Below, piece by piece: positions 12,293 to 24,436 of a stretch of DNA of 64,000 bases. A model generated the notes under the pieces. It did no database searches. It had not been told where the DNA came from and was given only the letters and a program-made list of their open reading frames with translations. The DNA comes from Flaccisagitta enflata (taxonomy: Eukaryota > Chaetognatha > Sagittoidea > Aphragmophora): the NCBI GenBank assembly GCA_965153355.1, contig OZ231128.1, positions 40,610,001 through 40,674,000 on the forward strand, read 5' to 3'. A program made the translations under genes and the position numbers. Numbering within the stretch: the first letter of the stretch is position 1; each line of letters starts with the position of its first letter.

Positions 12293-12965
12293 TAATCAGG
12301 CAATTCACCAAAACTTATTTCCCGAAGAGTCTCTGAATCAAGATTCATCTTCGGCAATGGGATAACCTATAACTTTAAAAGGACTGGCAGGGACTCAGAT
12401 AAAATGGTCAGTGCAGTGAAAAGGTATGGAAGAATACTCTCAGAAGCTCTACAAATCACTTCTGTGGCCTTAAGATGTAGGAAGTCAGATGAAGTATTGA
12501 AACCAAGAAATGAGTTAACTGGTGTCTGTACCCTAACAGACTGGTGAATATTTTATTAATAAGTTGTCTCTCTTGCTTGCTTAAGTTATATTCTAGGTGG
12601 TGTTGAAAAATCCCTCTCTGTTCTGCCTTTGATGTTTTAGCCATGTCTAGACTTGTCTATGTCAAATCTGGTAGCGCACGGGTTAATGCAAGCATTGTAA
12701 TGTCAGGGGTCTTAGCAACTGAAAATGATAGACAAAAAGAGAAATTGGGAAAAAAAGAGAAGAAAACGCAATTGTTCCACGCGATTAAGACACGGAAAGA
12801 CAGTTAGACAGACAAACCGGGAGATTCATTGACAGACGGCATAGGGTTGCCAAGGAGATTGATGGTTCCACGTCAGAAGAATGGTAAATGAAATTTTGGA
12901 TACAACTTGGGAATTGAAATGAAGAGATTCCTGGAATAGATGTAAAAAAAAAGAGAACAGAAAAG

Positions 12966-12969
<4 letters not shown>
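12293..12969. other. No gene seen
   Basis: Mixed-composition single-copy-looking DNA. I see no repeat terminus or protein motif. Confidence 0.45.

Positions 12970-13045
<76 letters not shown>
12970..13045. repeat. (GA)n microsatellite
   Basis: About 37 GA units. Confidence 0.97.
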
Positions 13046-13049
<4 letters not shown>

Positions 13050-13289
13050 AGAGGAGTAAACACAAGGAGACTACGAGGGTTATGAGAATATTAGACACGA
13101 AAGTGGACATTCTCTCCTAGATCCTCTCTGTATATCTTAATTTGTGTTGGACAGAAGATTATTCATCGCTCACCATATGATTAAGTTAATCGGGATTCTT
13201 AACTATTCACAAATGTTCATAACTTTATTATCTCAGCGGTAGTTGCTACTTACTGACTTTTTTTCCTTTGTAACTTTCTCTCCCTCACT

Positions 13290-13602
<313 letters not shown>

Positions 13603-13604
<2 letters not shown>

Positions 13605-15028
13605 GCATGATGCTACCTCTCTCTCTTCCTCCAGCGTAATCTGTTTCATATTTCTCTGCTCGAGGCTGAGTCGGCGACGACGGAATAAAAAAAAGACAGC
13701 TTTGCCGTAATTTGTATGCGCCGAGACGGCGGGAGGAAATAATCTCCACCAATGTAAGATTTTTTTTTCCTTCGTCTTGCTTGCTCTATGTTTTTTTTTT
13801 CTCCCCCTATGTATTCTTCCTATTCAATTATCTTAATAACTTAGTAGCGTGTTCGCAACTCTATTCGTGTTGAATAAAGTTGTCAGTTGGTCACTCGTTC
13901 GGTCGCATTTAATTTTTTAAGATGCTTTGGGGTGCACGTTCCTTTAGCTGGAGCACTTTTCCAATGTTTCTGCTTGCAATGTAGCTCCTGCACCACTACC
14001 GTGGTCCACTTGCACGCTATATTAGGCCTTGAATGACTTTACTCCTTTCTCCCATTCATCTTTCCTCATCTTGATAATTTCTAATATTTCTGTCTCTTAA
14101 AAGCCGTTCCATCTCTTCTGCTCTTTAATTTCTTTTCACGCTCATCCACGTCTCAATATTTCCTCTTTCAATACATGTTTTTTTTTCAGTCAGTATATCA
14201 TGACGTAAGAACTATGCTTCATTTGCCCATAAAGCGTCAATATTTCCGTCAACGTCTTCAAACCATTTCCATTTGAGAAATGCCATTTTGACCATCAAAA
14301 CTCAGTGTTTTCTTTCCCAAGTCTATTTCCTATATTTCCTATGTTTTACCATCAAATAAAATGATGATGACGATTTTTTTTCTCCTATATTTCTTTTTTT
14401 CTAGGAATACACTTCTGCATTTTTTTCTCCGATGTGCTATGGTTATCTTTCCCTCTAGATGGCGATGTTTGCCTTCAAAAATGCTTTTTTTTCTGATTCT
14501 CTCTGAATTTCTCTTTTCCCTTTCTTCATTTGCCTAAGGAAAATTAATGCCCGGAGAAGCGCACTCATTCCCTCATTCTCATCTCATCGTCTCATTTCTC
14601 GATTATTCTACTATGTTCACAAAAAAAAAACACCGCAGTGAAAAAAAAAATAATCATCAGGATTTTTTTTAATTGCAAACTAAAAGAGGCTTTGTATATT
14701 TGTTTGTTAGTCCATTGGTTAATGGGTCAGTCCATAATGCTTGAGTCAAAAAGTAAGAAAATTGGCCTCACGACTAAAGCTGAGGTCCACCACTATTGCC
14801 CTTGCTCTGTGGCCTAAGCCCCTGACAAATGCTATGATTCACAAGTAATTTACAAGTTTTCACTACTTTCTTCAGAATTTCTTTCATTCATTATTTATTT
14901 TACTTCCCCTTTTACATCTTTTAAAATTTCTTTTATTTATTACTTATTTTACTTCCCCTTTTATTTTTTTTAGAACCTTTTTAGTAACAATTTACAAAGC
15001 TGTACATAGTTTAGAGCTCAAGAAATGC
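13603..15028. other. No gene seen; two degraded HTE heads
   Basis: AT- and pyrimidine-rich DNA. TTAGTAGCGTGTTCGCAACT near 13840 and AATTGCAAACTAAAAGAGGC near 14671 resemble HTE hairpin ends with damaged arms, and the second is followed by a GTCCATTGGTTAATGG array. Distal ends are not found. Confidence 0.4.
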
Positions 15029-15360
15029 CCCGTTTCTTATGGCAAAGATGGTATTTAGATTCTCGGTTTCTTTTTAATCTTCAAGTTTTGCTCATCTGAT
15101 AACCAGATGGCGCGTTTCTTATGGCAAAGATGGTATTTAGATTCTCGGTTTCTTCTTTTTCATAAGGTTTTGCTCATCTTATAACCAGATAGCGCGTTTC
15201 TTATGGCAAATATGGTATTTTGATTCTTCGTTTCTTTTCTTTCTTCAGGTTTTGCTCATCTTATAACCAGATGGTGCGTTTCTTATGGCAAAGATGGTAT
15301 TTATATTCTCGGTTTCTTCTATTTCTTCAGGTTTCGCTCGTATTATAACCAGATGGCGCG
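15029..15360. repeat. 82-bp tandem repeat, four units
   Basis: Units start at 15031, 15113, 15195 and 15277 (CGTTTCTTATGGCAAAGATG), and the next start (15359) is diverged. Each unit holds a pyrimidine run ending CTTCAGGTTTTGCTC (units 3 and 4) or a variant, then ATAACCAGATGGCGCG. The spacing is exactly 82 bp throughout. Confidence 0.92.
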
Positions 15361-15440
15361 ATTTGATAGTCTCTTCTCTTGTCATCGAGATGCTGACGGC
15401 AAAATATCAGCCGTTCGAATGAAAGGGAGGAGTTATAAAG

Positions 15441-15655
15441 TCGGCGTTGTTGGTGGCGGTGTTGGTGGTGATGTTGGTGGTGTTGGTTGTAGCGGTGTTG
15501 GTGGTGTTGGTGGCGGTGTTGGTGGTGTTGGTTGTGGCGGTGTTGGTGGTGTTGGTTGTAGCGGTGTTGGTGGTGTTGGTTGTAGTGGTGTTGGTGGTGT
15601 TGGTTGTAGCGGTGTTAGTGGTGTTGGTATTGTTGGCAGCGGAGTTGTTGGAGTT
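15441..15655. repeat. GTTGGTGGT-type minisatellite
   Basis: Units of 15 to 24 bp built from GGTGTTGGTGGTGTTGGTTG with TAGC or TGGC variants. It encodes Gly/Val/Cys repeats in one frame, which I treat as an artefact. Confidence 0.9.
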
Positions 15656-15714
15656 GCTCGTGGCGGTTTTGTGTGGATGACTTTTATAGCATCTTTGAAC
15701 CTCCATCTATGAAC

Positions 15715-15921
15715 AACACCACCACCACCACCACCACCACCACCACCACCACCACCACCACCACCACCACCACCACCAATACCTTCACCACCACCACCAC
15801 CACCACCACCACCACCACCACCACCACCACCACCACCACCACCACCACCACCACCACCACCACCACCACCACCACCACCACCACCACCACCACCAACACC
15901 ATCAACACCACCACCACAACC

Positions 15922-15981
<60 letters not shown>
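15715..15981. repeat. (ACC)n followed by (AAC)n
   Basis: About 66 ACC triplets with few interruptions, then about 20 AAC triplets. Confidence 0.97.
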
Positions 15982-15984
<3 letters not shown>

Positions 15985-16084
15985 AGTGACGAAAACATTC
16001 ACAACAATGGCGGGCGGTGTTGTACGTTTTCTTGCATGGCAACAAACACATGCAAAATGCGCCCTTGAGACATATATTATACAT

Positions 16085-16186
<102 letters not shown>

Positions 16187-16490
16187 CTCCACTATGCAAA
16201 TGAGTCAAGGTTTTTGTTCTTGGCTCATATCGGACATATCTTCGAGGCATTTTCATTTGCAATTTATAAGGAGTTGAAGGATAAATTTTCCCCACTTTCT
16301 GAGAAGTCCTTCGCATAAATTGACCTTCGTTCGAGCATCCATAATAAAGATTTATATAATGAAAGAAGAGAGAGACTGAGCCACGGTTTATAAAAAGAAT
16401 TACTGCCTTACAAATCCGATACAATCAAATCCCGATGGTCTTAGCGCCTGCAACGAATAACAAAAATACAAACGCGCTCTAAGAGTGGAA

Positions 16491-16665
<175 letters not shown>

Positions 16666-16945
16666 AGAGACACACAGCTAGAAAAATAGTCAGAAAGACA
16701 TACAGGAGGACAGATAAACAGACAAACACACTGATAAGCAGAGATTTGAAAGTCTTGGCTCACTTCAGTGCGTCAGACAGACAGAGAGACTGACACGAAG
16801 ACATAGACGCTTATCCATGATATTGGCTGAATATTTAAACAACAATTATGGGGGAGTCAGAGTGTTACTATCTTGCTAAAAAGTTTATCGGCGAAATGGG
16901 TTGTAGTTCATTTATTCATAAAAAAACACAGAAAACATTTTAGAA

Positions 16946-17160
16946 TTACAACCAGTAGTTGGTACGACCTCTGTTGGCATCGACTATTGCCTTCATGCGC
17001 CTCATTACACTTTCGTAGCGAAATTGTTAGTAAGAGGACTTGATGTTCTCCCACATTATGATCACATTATTCCCACATTATTGACCTGGCATCTTCATCA
17101 TGTTGGACCATAGTAAAGATTTGGATTCAAGACTGAACTAATTCCAGACCATGCCTACAG
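16946..17160 (-). pseudogene. Tc1/mariner-like transposase C-terminal relic
   Basis: Read on the minus strand, this gives MWENIKSSY, a stop codon, then QFRYESVMRRMKAIVDANRG and a final RTNYWL before TAA. The spacing of W-E-N, R-R and the final G-x-T-x-Y is that of the last helices of IS630/Tc1/mariner transposases (compare the usual W..I...S-M-x-R-R...V-I-x-A-x-G-G-x-T-x-Y). Just upstream another frame reads WSGISSVLNPNLY, like the W-P..S-P-D-L-N-P-I-E block that precedes the catalytic E, so at least one frameshift lies between them. At least one internal stop and no N-terminal half: dead. The assignment rests on pattern, not on a search. Confidence 0.5.
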
Positions 17161-17363
17161 TTTGAAGTGTCATTTCTGTATTGTAACGGCTCACCGTTTG
17201 TCTTTGACGACTTATTGCTGAGAATAACAAAATTTAGAATGCAACTTTTTCGCCATTTTTATCATGAGGTAGCGAACTAGCGATCTTATTTTGCTTGTCA
17301 CTTCTGAACAGAATAAGCCAGAGTGATGCGGTTTGCGCCATTTGATCAGAAATTCGATGTAGT

Positions 17364-17503
17364 TTTTAGTCTTGGACACGCGACTCTACACCTTGCTGTG
17401 TCGGTCGGTACCTAACGAATTTTGTTGAATTCCGAGCGGTTTTCGCATTATTGCTCCTGCCCAACCGTCCGCGACTGGATTGCCGTGTATCCGGCCTTGT
17501 TTT
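17364..17503 (+). mobile_element. HTE copy, short form
   Basis: Hairpin AGTCTTGGACACGCGACT at 17368-17385 after TTTTT, then CTACACCTTGC, GTCGGTCGG, a block AATTCCGAGCGGTTTTCGCA, CCAACCGTCCGCGACTGGAT and CCGTGTATCCGGCCTTGTTT. The copies at 20346-20497 and 34307-34463 share this body and form one subfamily. Confidence 0.85.
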
Positions 17504-17807
17504 TGCTTACCTAGCAGTTTTGCCTGGTAATGCTCGCCGATATATATATTTGCAAGATAGATAGATAGAATGAAAATAACATTGAACAGACAATGACAAA
17601 GATATTCTGGTCCCAAACAATCGAAAATGATCTGGGGGTTCATCTTGGACAACAAAAACTCCCGGCCGACCGGCCTTGATTGTCAATCCATCAAATTATT
17701 GTAAGTCCATTTTAAGCCGTTCTCTGCTCCATTAGCTGATTAAAACTCCATGAAAAGATCTGTTACTCCATCTTGGCGCCAGTTTACTTCATGAAAAGAT
17801 CTTTTCT

Positions 17808-18149
17808 TTTTAGCCGCTGGCTAAGCGACTCTATACGGGGCTATTTCTGTAGGTAGTTAGGTAGGTAGGTATGTAGGTAGGTAGGTAGGTAGCTAGGTAG
17901 GTAGGTAGGTAGGTAGGTAGGTAGGTAGGTAGGTAGCTAGTTTGGTAGGTAGATAGATAGGTAGGTAGGTAGGTAGGTAGGTAGGTAGGTAGGTAGGTAG
18001 GTATGAACGAACGTTGGTAACGCGAAATTTTTGGTGACGCGAAATCAGCTTAAATGGGGATTTCTGATCATTACGGCCCCAGCCCACCCACATATTGCCC
18101 CTGCCCACACGCCAGCGTCTACATATTGGCCGTGTTTCCGGCCTTGTTC
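17808..18149 (+). mobile_element. HTE copy with (TAGG)n core
   Basis: Hairpin AGCCGCTGGCTAAGCGACT at 17812-17830 after CTTTT. A (TAGG)n array fills about 17852-18003, then AACGCGAAATTTTTGGTGAC, CCCCTGCCCACACGCCAGCG and GGCCGTGTTTCCGGCCTTGT. The distal word read inverted is AGACGCTGGCG, matching 9 of 11 bases of this copy's own, unusual hairpin start AGCCGCTGGCT. Confidence 0.85.
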
Positions 18150-18387
18150 TCTTTGTTCACTGCACTGAATGAGTGGCGGGAATTGGTTTCTTTGCTTTAG
18201 TCCAACTATTGTCATGCAAGAAGGTCTCAAATCATTTTCTCTTTTAGGCAGATAGGACGAATTGCATTTACATCTTTTCGTATTCGTTTATTTCGCTGTT
18301 TACACCGTTCCTCCTACCACGTGTTTGCAAACAAATGCTTAACAATTGCGTAAATGTTTTCAGTCTTGCAGTCTTTTTTTCCTCACG

Positions 18388-18406
18388 GTCGTCGTCGTCG
18401 TCGTCT

Positions 18407-18480
<74 letters not shown>
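18388..18480. repeat. (GTC)n microsatellite
   Basis: About 30 GTC triplets with one TTC interruption; it grades into CTCGCCCTCGTCGCC. Confidence 0.97.
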
Positions 18481-18571
18481 CTCGCCCTCGTCGCCCTCGT
18501 CATCGTAGTTGCGTCGTCCCGCCCCCCCCCCTTCCTCCATCATTCTCATTCTCGCCCTCTTTCTTGGGATC

Positions 18572-19895
18572 TTTCCACCATCCCCATCATTCCCATGTCT
18601 TCCACCATCACCATCATTCCCATGTCTTTCAGCATCCCCATCATTCCCTTGTCTTCCACCATCCCCATCATTCCCATGTCTTCCACCATCCCCATCATTC
18701 CCATGTCTTCCACCATCCCCATCATTCCCATGTCTTCCACCATCCCCATCATTCCCATGTCTTCCACCATCCTCATCATTCCCATGTCTTCCACCATCAC
18801 CATCATTCCCATGTCTTCCACCATCCCCATTATTCCCATGTCTTCCACCATCCCCAACATTCCCATGTCTTCCACCATCCCCATCATTCCCATGTCTTTC
18901 ACCATCCCCATCATTCCCATGTCTTCCACCATCACCATCATTCCCTTGTCTTTCAGCATCCCCATCATTCCCTTGTCTTCCACCATCCCCATCATTCCCA
19001 TGTCTTCCACCATCCCCATCATTCCCATGTCTTCCACCATCCCCATCATTCCCATGTCTTCCACCATCCCCATCATTCCCATGTCTTCCACCATCCCCAT
19101 CATTCCCATGTCTTCCACCATCCTCATCATTCCCATGTCTTCCACCATCACCATCATTCCCATGTCTTCCACCATCCCCATTATTCCCATGTCTTCCACC
19201 ATCCCCATCATTCCCATGTCTTCCACCATCCCCATCATTCCCTTGTCTTCCACCATCCCCATCATTCCCATGTCTTTCACCATCCCCATCATTCCCATGT
19301 CTTCCACCATCCCCATCATTCCCATGTCTTCCACCATCACCATCATTCCCATGTCTTTCAGCATCCCCATCATTCCCTTGTCTTCCACCATCCCCATCAT
19401 TCCCATGTCTTTCAGCATCCCCATCATTCCCTTGTCTTTCATCATCCCCATCATTCCCATGTCTTCCACCATCCCCATCATTCCCATGTCTTTCACCATC
19501 CCCATCATTCCCATGTCTTCCACCATCCCCATCATTCCCATGTCTTCCACCATCACCATCATTCCCATGTCTTTCAGCATCCCCATCATTCCCTTGTCTT
19601 CCACCATCCCCATCATTCCCATGTCTTCCACCATCCCCATCATTCCCATGTCTTCCACCATCCCCATCATTCCCATGTCTTTCACCATCCCCATCATTCC
19701 CATGTCTTCCACCATCCCCATCATTCCCATGTCTTCCACCATCCCCATCATTCCCATGTCTTTCACCATCCCCATCATTCCCATAATCCCATGTCTTCCA
19801 CCATCACCATCATTCCCATGTCTTTCACCATCCCCATCATTCCCATGTCTTCCACCATCACCTTCATTCTCGTGTCTTCCACCATCCCCATCATT
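18572..19895. repeat. 27-bp minisatellite, left block
   Basis: About 49 units of a 27-bp repeat (core ATGTCTTCCACCATCCCCAT, then CATTCCC). Variants include TTTCAGC, TTTCACC, CATCACCAT and CCTCATCATT. The CCTCATCATT variant recurs 351 bp apart (18771 and 19122), which is 13 units, so a higher-order repeat exists. The unit is a multiple of three without stops, so several frames stay open for over 1 kb. The block stops at CCCATCATT, where the 19896-21200 element is inserted. Confidence 0.95.
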
Positions 19896-20345
19896 AAGGC
19901 CTTGCGGGCCTGCCCGTGTGAGGGCCGGGGCACGGCATTTGGGCCAAACCCGTAGGCCGGGTTTACCCTCAAGCCCGGCCCGGTTTTTACATTTTTCTCT
20001 CATTGTCATATTTTTTCTTCTTTTAACATTCATTACCGATTTCTTTTGATCCTTTGAATCAAACATTATTTCAAGATTTATTGTATTTCATTTCTTTTTT
20101 TCTCATTTTTCACTTTTAACTCTTCCTTCTTTTCTTTTCATTTCTCACTTATCATTTTCCACATTTTATTTTTCAATTTCTTTTGCTTATTTTTCATTTT
20201 TCACTTGTTACTTTTTGATTTTCATTTTTCACTTCTCATTTCATTTTTCACTTCACATTTCATTTTCTGTTATCTGATTTCATTATTTCCTATTTTTCAT
20301 TTTTCACTTTGCATTTCACACATACAAATTTTCACTTTGCCCCTT

Positions 20346-20497
20346 AACAAGGCCGGATACACGGCAATACAGTCGTGGACGGTTGGGCAGGAGCAGTAGT
20401 GCGAAAACCGCTCGGAATTCAAAAATGTTACGGGACGGACGGACCGACGGACCAACCGACACGTTAAGGCGTAGAGTTGCGTGTCCGCGACTAAAAA
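20346..20497 (-). mobile_element. HTE copy nested in the 1.3-kb element
   Basis: Begins AACAAGGCCGGATACACGGC, then AGTCGTGGACGGTTGGGCAG, AAAACCGCTCGGAATTC, a GGACGGACGGACCGACGG array and the hairpin AGTTGCGTGTCCGCGACT followed by AAAAA. The distal AGTCGTGGAC matches the complement of the terminal hairpin half at 9 of 10 bases. Confidence 0.85.
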
Positions 20498-20709
20498 TTG
20501 TAGTTTTACATAAAAAAGTTCTTTGTTTTGATTAGAAATAATTCCATGTTGGCATATGATCATTGAATATTGCTGATAAATGACTGTTCTGGAATTCTAA
20601 TGGATGATCGTTCATGAGCCAAAACTTTCTTGGGGGGAAAACAAATGGATCTCAACTCACCTGTGCGCGGTCTTTCCCAATGAATGAGAATCGAAGCTAA
20701 TCCAGGATT

Positions 20710-20710
<1 letters not shown>

Positions 20711-20746
<36 letters not shown>

Positions 20747-20797
20747 AGAGAGAGAGACTAATAGATGGACAGACAGACAGACAGACAGACAGACAGG
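20711..20797. repeat. (GA)n and (GACA)n
   Basis: About 20 GA units, a short spacer and about 8 GACA units. Confidence 0.94.
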
Positions 20798-21200
20798 CAG
20801 ACAAGTTAACCAAAGACTCTTTCCTAGTTTGTATATTTTCGTTCTCAGAAACAAGTTGTTTGAATTGATTGCTCGTGATCTAAACGTAGTGATTTTCCTT
20901 TTCATATATCCATTCATTCATTAATACATTCTTTCATCTTCTGCCCATGTAGGGATGTTTTATGATCAGACACATAATCTGAATCGTACCTCCATTTTCT
21001 GTCACCGAGAGATTTTGTTTGAAACCCGTTAAGCTTCATCATCAGATTTCTTTGTCATTTTTAAGTTTCTATGGAAACCGTAACAAACCCGAATTACATC
21101 CGGGTTTGGCCCCATACGAAACCGAATGTTGTGGCTCGTATTTTGGCCCATACGAGGCCGAATTAAGGCCGTGGATATAAAGCCCATACGCAAGGCCTTA

Positions 21201-23188
21201 CCCATCATTCCCATGACTTTCACCATCCCCATCATTCCCATGTCTTCCACCATCACCTTCATTCTCGTGTCTTCCACCATCCCCATCATTCCCATGTCTT
21301 TCACCATCCCCATCATTCCCATGTCTTCCACCATCCCCATCATTCCCATGTCTTCCACCATCCCCATCATACCCATGACTTCCACCATCCCCATCATTCC
21401 CATGTCTTCCACCATCCCCATCATTCCCATGTCTTCCACCATCCCCATCATTCCCATGTCTTCCACCATCACCTTCATTCTCGTGTCTTCCACCATCCCC
21501 ATCATTCCCGTGTCTTCCACCATCCCCATCATTCCCATGTCTTCCACCATCCCCATCATTCCCATGTCTTTCACCATCCCCATCATTCCCATGTCTTCCA
21601 CCATCCCCATCATTCCCATGTCTTTCACCATCCGCATCATTCCCATGTCTTCCACCATCACCATCATTCCCATGTCTTCCACCATCCCCATCATTCCCAT
21701 GTCTTTCACCATCCCCATCATTCCCATGTCTTTCACCATCCCCATCATTCCCATGTCTTCCACCATCCCCATCATTCCCATCTCTTCCACCATCCCCATC
21801 ATTCCCATGTCTTTCACCATCCGCATCATTCCCATGTCTTCCACCATCCCCATCATTCCCATGTCTTTCACCATCCCCATCATTCCCATGTCTTCCACCA
21901 TCACCTTCATGTCTTCCACCATCCCCATCATTCCCATGACTTTCACCATCCCCATCATTCCCATGTCTTCCACCATCACCATCATTCCCATGTCTTTCAG
22001 CATCCCCATCATTCCCATGTCTTCCACCATCACCTTCATTCTCGTGTCTTCCACCATCCCCATCATTCCCATGTCTTTCACCATCCCCATCATTCCTATG
22101 TCTTCCACCATCACCTTCATTCTCGTGTCTTCCACCATCCCCATCATTCCCATGACTTTCACCATCCCCATCATTCCCATGTCTTCCACCATCACCTTCA
22201 TTCTCGTGTCTTCCACCATCACCATCATTCCCATGTCTTTCACCATCCCCATCATTCCCATGTCTTCCACCATCACTATCATTCCCATGTCTTCCACCAT
22301 CCCCATCATTCCCATGTCTTCCACCATCCCCATCATTCCCATGTCTTCCACCATCCCCATCATTCCCATGTCTTCCACCATCCCCATCATTCCCATGTCT
22401 TCCACCATCCCCATCATTCCCATGTCTTCCACCATCACCATCATTCCCATGTCTTCCACCATCCCCATCATTCCCATTTCTTCCACCATCCCCATCATTC
22501 CCATGTCTTCCACCATCCCCATCATTCCCATGTCTTCCACCATCCCCATCATTCCCATGTCTTCCACCATCACTATCATTCCCATGTCTTCCACCATCCC
22601 CATCATTCCCATGTCTTCCACCATCCCCATCATTCCCATGTCTTCCACCATCACTATCATTCCCATGTCTTCCACCATCCCCATCATTCCCATGTCTTCC
22701 ACCATCCCCATCATTCCCATGTCTTCCACCATCCCCATCATTCCCATGTCTTCCACCATCCCCATCATTCCCATGTCTTCCACCATCCCCATCATTCCCA
22801 TGTCTTCCACCATCACCATCATTCCCATGTCTTCCACCATCCCCATCATTCCCATTTCTTCCACCATCCCCATCATTCCCATGTCTTCCACCATCCCCAT
22901 CATTCCCATGTCTTTCACCATCCCCATCATTCCCATGTGTTCCACCATCCCCATCATTCCCATGTCTTCCACCATCCCCATCATTCCCATTTCTTCCACC
23001 ATCCCCATCATTCCCATGTCTTCCACCATCCCCATCATTCCCATGTCTTCCACCATCCCCATCATTCCCATGTCTTCCACCTTCCCCATCATTCCCATGT
23101 CTTTCACCATCCCCATCATTCCCATGTGTTCCACCATCCCCATCATTCCCATGTCTTCCACCATCCCCATCATTCCCATGTCTTCTAC
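21201..23188. repeat. 27-bp minisatellite, right block
   Basis: About 73 further units of the same repeat. Variants such as CACCTTCATTCTCGTG, CATTTCTTCC, CATGTGTTCC and CACTATCATT recur in ordered groups, indicating several rounds of multi-unit duplication. The array ends at TCTTCTACTAAGTC. Open frames of about 700 codons on both strands are by-products of the stop-free unit. Confidence 0.95.
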
Positions 23189-23477
23189 TAAGTCTTCATC
23201 GTCGCCGTTGTGCCCAATTTAGTGAGATTGAGGTTACGCCTCAGTCAAAATTTGCAACGTCGTCGTCTTGGTACAGGGCTGCGTTCAGATCAACCTAATC
23301 TCTTCCATCCATTCTTTGCATGTTTCAGTTGTTCTTGAAGATATGTATTTTGAATGGATCAGATGGAACGAGCAAAGCGTAACCAATTAAGTAGAATACA
23401 CTAATTTTTGTAAGATCCAGTGCAGCCACGCGTATCAAAAAGACGCAACTTTTTATTCATTAATGTAGCATTCTAAC

Positions 23478-23699
23478 AACAAGGCCAAGTAGGCCAATGA
23501 TGCGTCCTCTTTGAATGAATATTTTTTATGAATGAATATCATTTATGAATGAATGAATGAATTAATAAATGAATTACCTAATGTATGCTTCTTTTACTTC
23601 TCTGCTGAAAAAATGTTTGCTGACTGATCGACCAACCAACCGACCAACCAATCGACCAATGGACACAGCCTTTTATTGAGATGCGAGGACGCATCTAAA
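23478..23699 (-). mobile_element. HTE copy, GATGC word class
   Basis: Begins AACAAGGCCAAGTAGGCCAA followed by TGATGCGTCCTC. Its body is AT-rich with GAATGAAT repeats, then a GACCAACCAACCGACC array and the hairpin AGATGCGAGGACGCATCT (23679-23696), then AAA. The distal GATGCGTCCTC is identical over 11 nt to the complement of the terminal hairpin half, although this word differs from the common AGTCGCG. Confidence 0.88.
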
Positions 23700-24045
23700 T
23701 ATGGGTTTTTCTTTGGGGAGCTCTAGTTTCATTTGTTAATTGAATCTGTTTTGTTAATGAATAAGAAGGTGCGTCTTTTCTATACGCGTGGCAGTGACCT
23801 ACGTAAAGCTAAAGCTAATTTCTACTACTTCGCTTGTTTAAGGCGGGCTCCAGGCGTTCCCGGTTATCGTCGAAAACGGCTGGAGGTCGCCTTGGTCAAG
23901 CGATCTTTTTCAGATTCGCGGCCTTGAGCCAGACAAAGGATTACAAACGCAATCCTATTATGAAAACTGCTTCCCCTGCACTTATGATTTAAACTCAAAC
24001 TCGAGACGAGAGTGCTTTTCAAAAAATAAAAAAAACTCATGACAA

Positions 24046-24384
24046 GTGCGCTGTGACGAGACTCCGCGCTGTGACGAGACTCCGCGCTGTGACGAGACTC
24101 CACGCTGTGACGAGACTCCGCGCTGTGACGAGACTCCGCGCTGTGACGAGACTCCGCGCTGCGACGAGACGCCGCGCTGCGACGAGACGCCGCGCTGCGA
24201 CGAGACGCCGCGCTGCGACGAGACGCCGCGCTGCGACGAGACGCCGCGCTGCGACGAGACGCCGCGCTGCGACGAGACGCCGCGCTGCGACGAGACGCCG
24301 CGCTGTGACGAGACGCCGCGCTGTGAAAAGACGCCGCGCTGTGACGAAACGCCGCGCTGTGACGAAACGCCGCGCTGTGACGCT
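24046..24384 (+). repeat. 18-bp minisatellite upstream of LINE ORF1
   Basis: About 19 units of an 18-bp repeat, GACTCCGCGCTGTGACGA. Six or seven units of the TGTGACGAG/ACTCC type come first, then about eight of CTGCGACGAG/ACGCC, then four diverged units. It ends about 50 bp before the ORF1 start and its GC-rich composition matches the LINE, so I treat it as the LINE's 5' region. It may be a promoter monomer array, as in some mammalian L1 elements, but nothing here proves that. Confidence 0.85.
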
Positions 24385-24436
24385 GCGTAAAACGACTTCG
24401 CGGTATAACGACGACATCGACGACATCGCCGTCCCG

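Larger units (their letters stand above)
19896..21200. mobile_element. 1.3-kb element with long degenerate TIRs splitting the minisatellite
   Basis: It begins AAGGCCTTGCGGGCC and ends CGCAAGGCCTTA. Further in, both arms carry GGGCCAAACCCG-type blocks (about 19940 and, inverted, about 21095), so the inverted repeats extend roughly 110 bp with heavy divergence. The 9-bp sequence CCCATCATT flanks both sides (19887-19895 and 21201-21209). Removing the element and one copy restores the 27-bp unit in phase. Nine-bp duplications with long TIRs are typical of Mutator-like elements. The interior holds an HTE, SSRs and no transposase, so it is non-autonomous if this assignment is right. Confidence 0.75.

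Noticed and set aside
15433-16068. Gly-, Val- and Thr-rich frames on both strands
   Set aside because: Translation of GTT/GGT, ACC and AAC triplet repeats.
18346-23222. Open frames of 425-716 codons on both strands encoding nonapeptide repeats
   Set aside because: They coincide with a 27-bp stop-free tandem repeat, occur in several frames and on both strands, and are interrupted by a transposon-like insertion.
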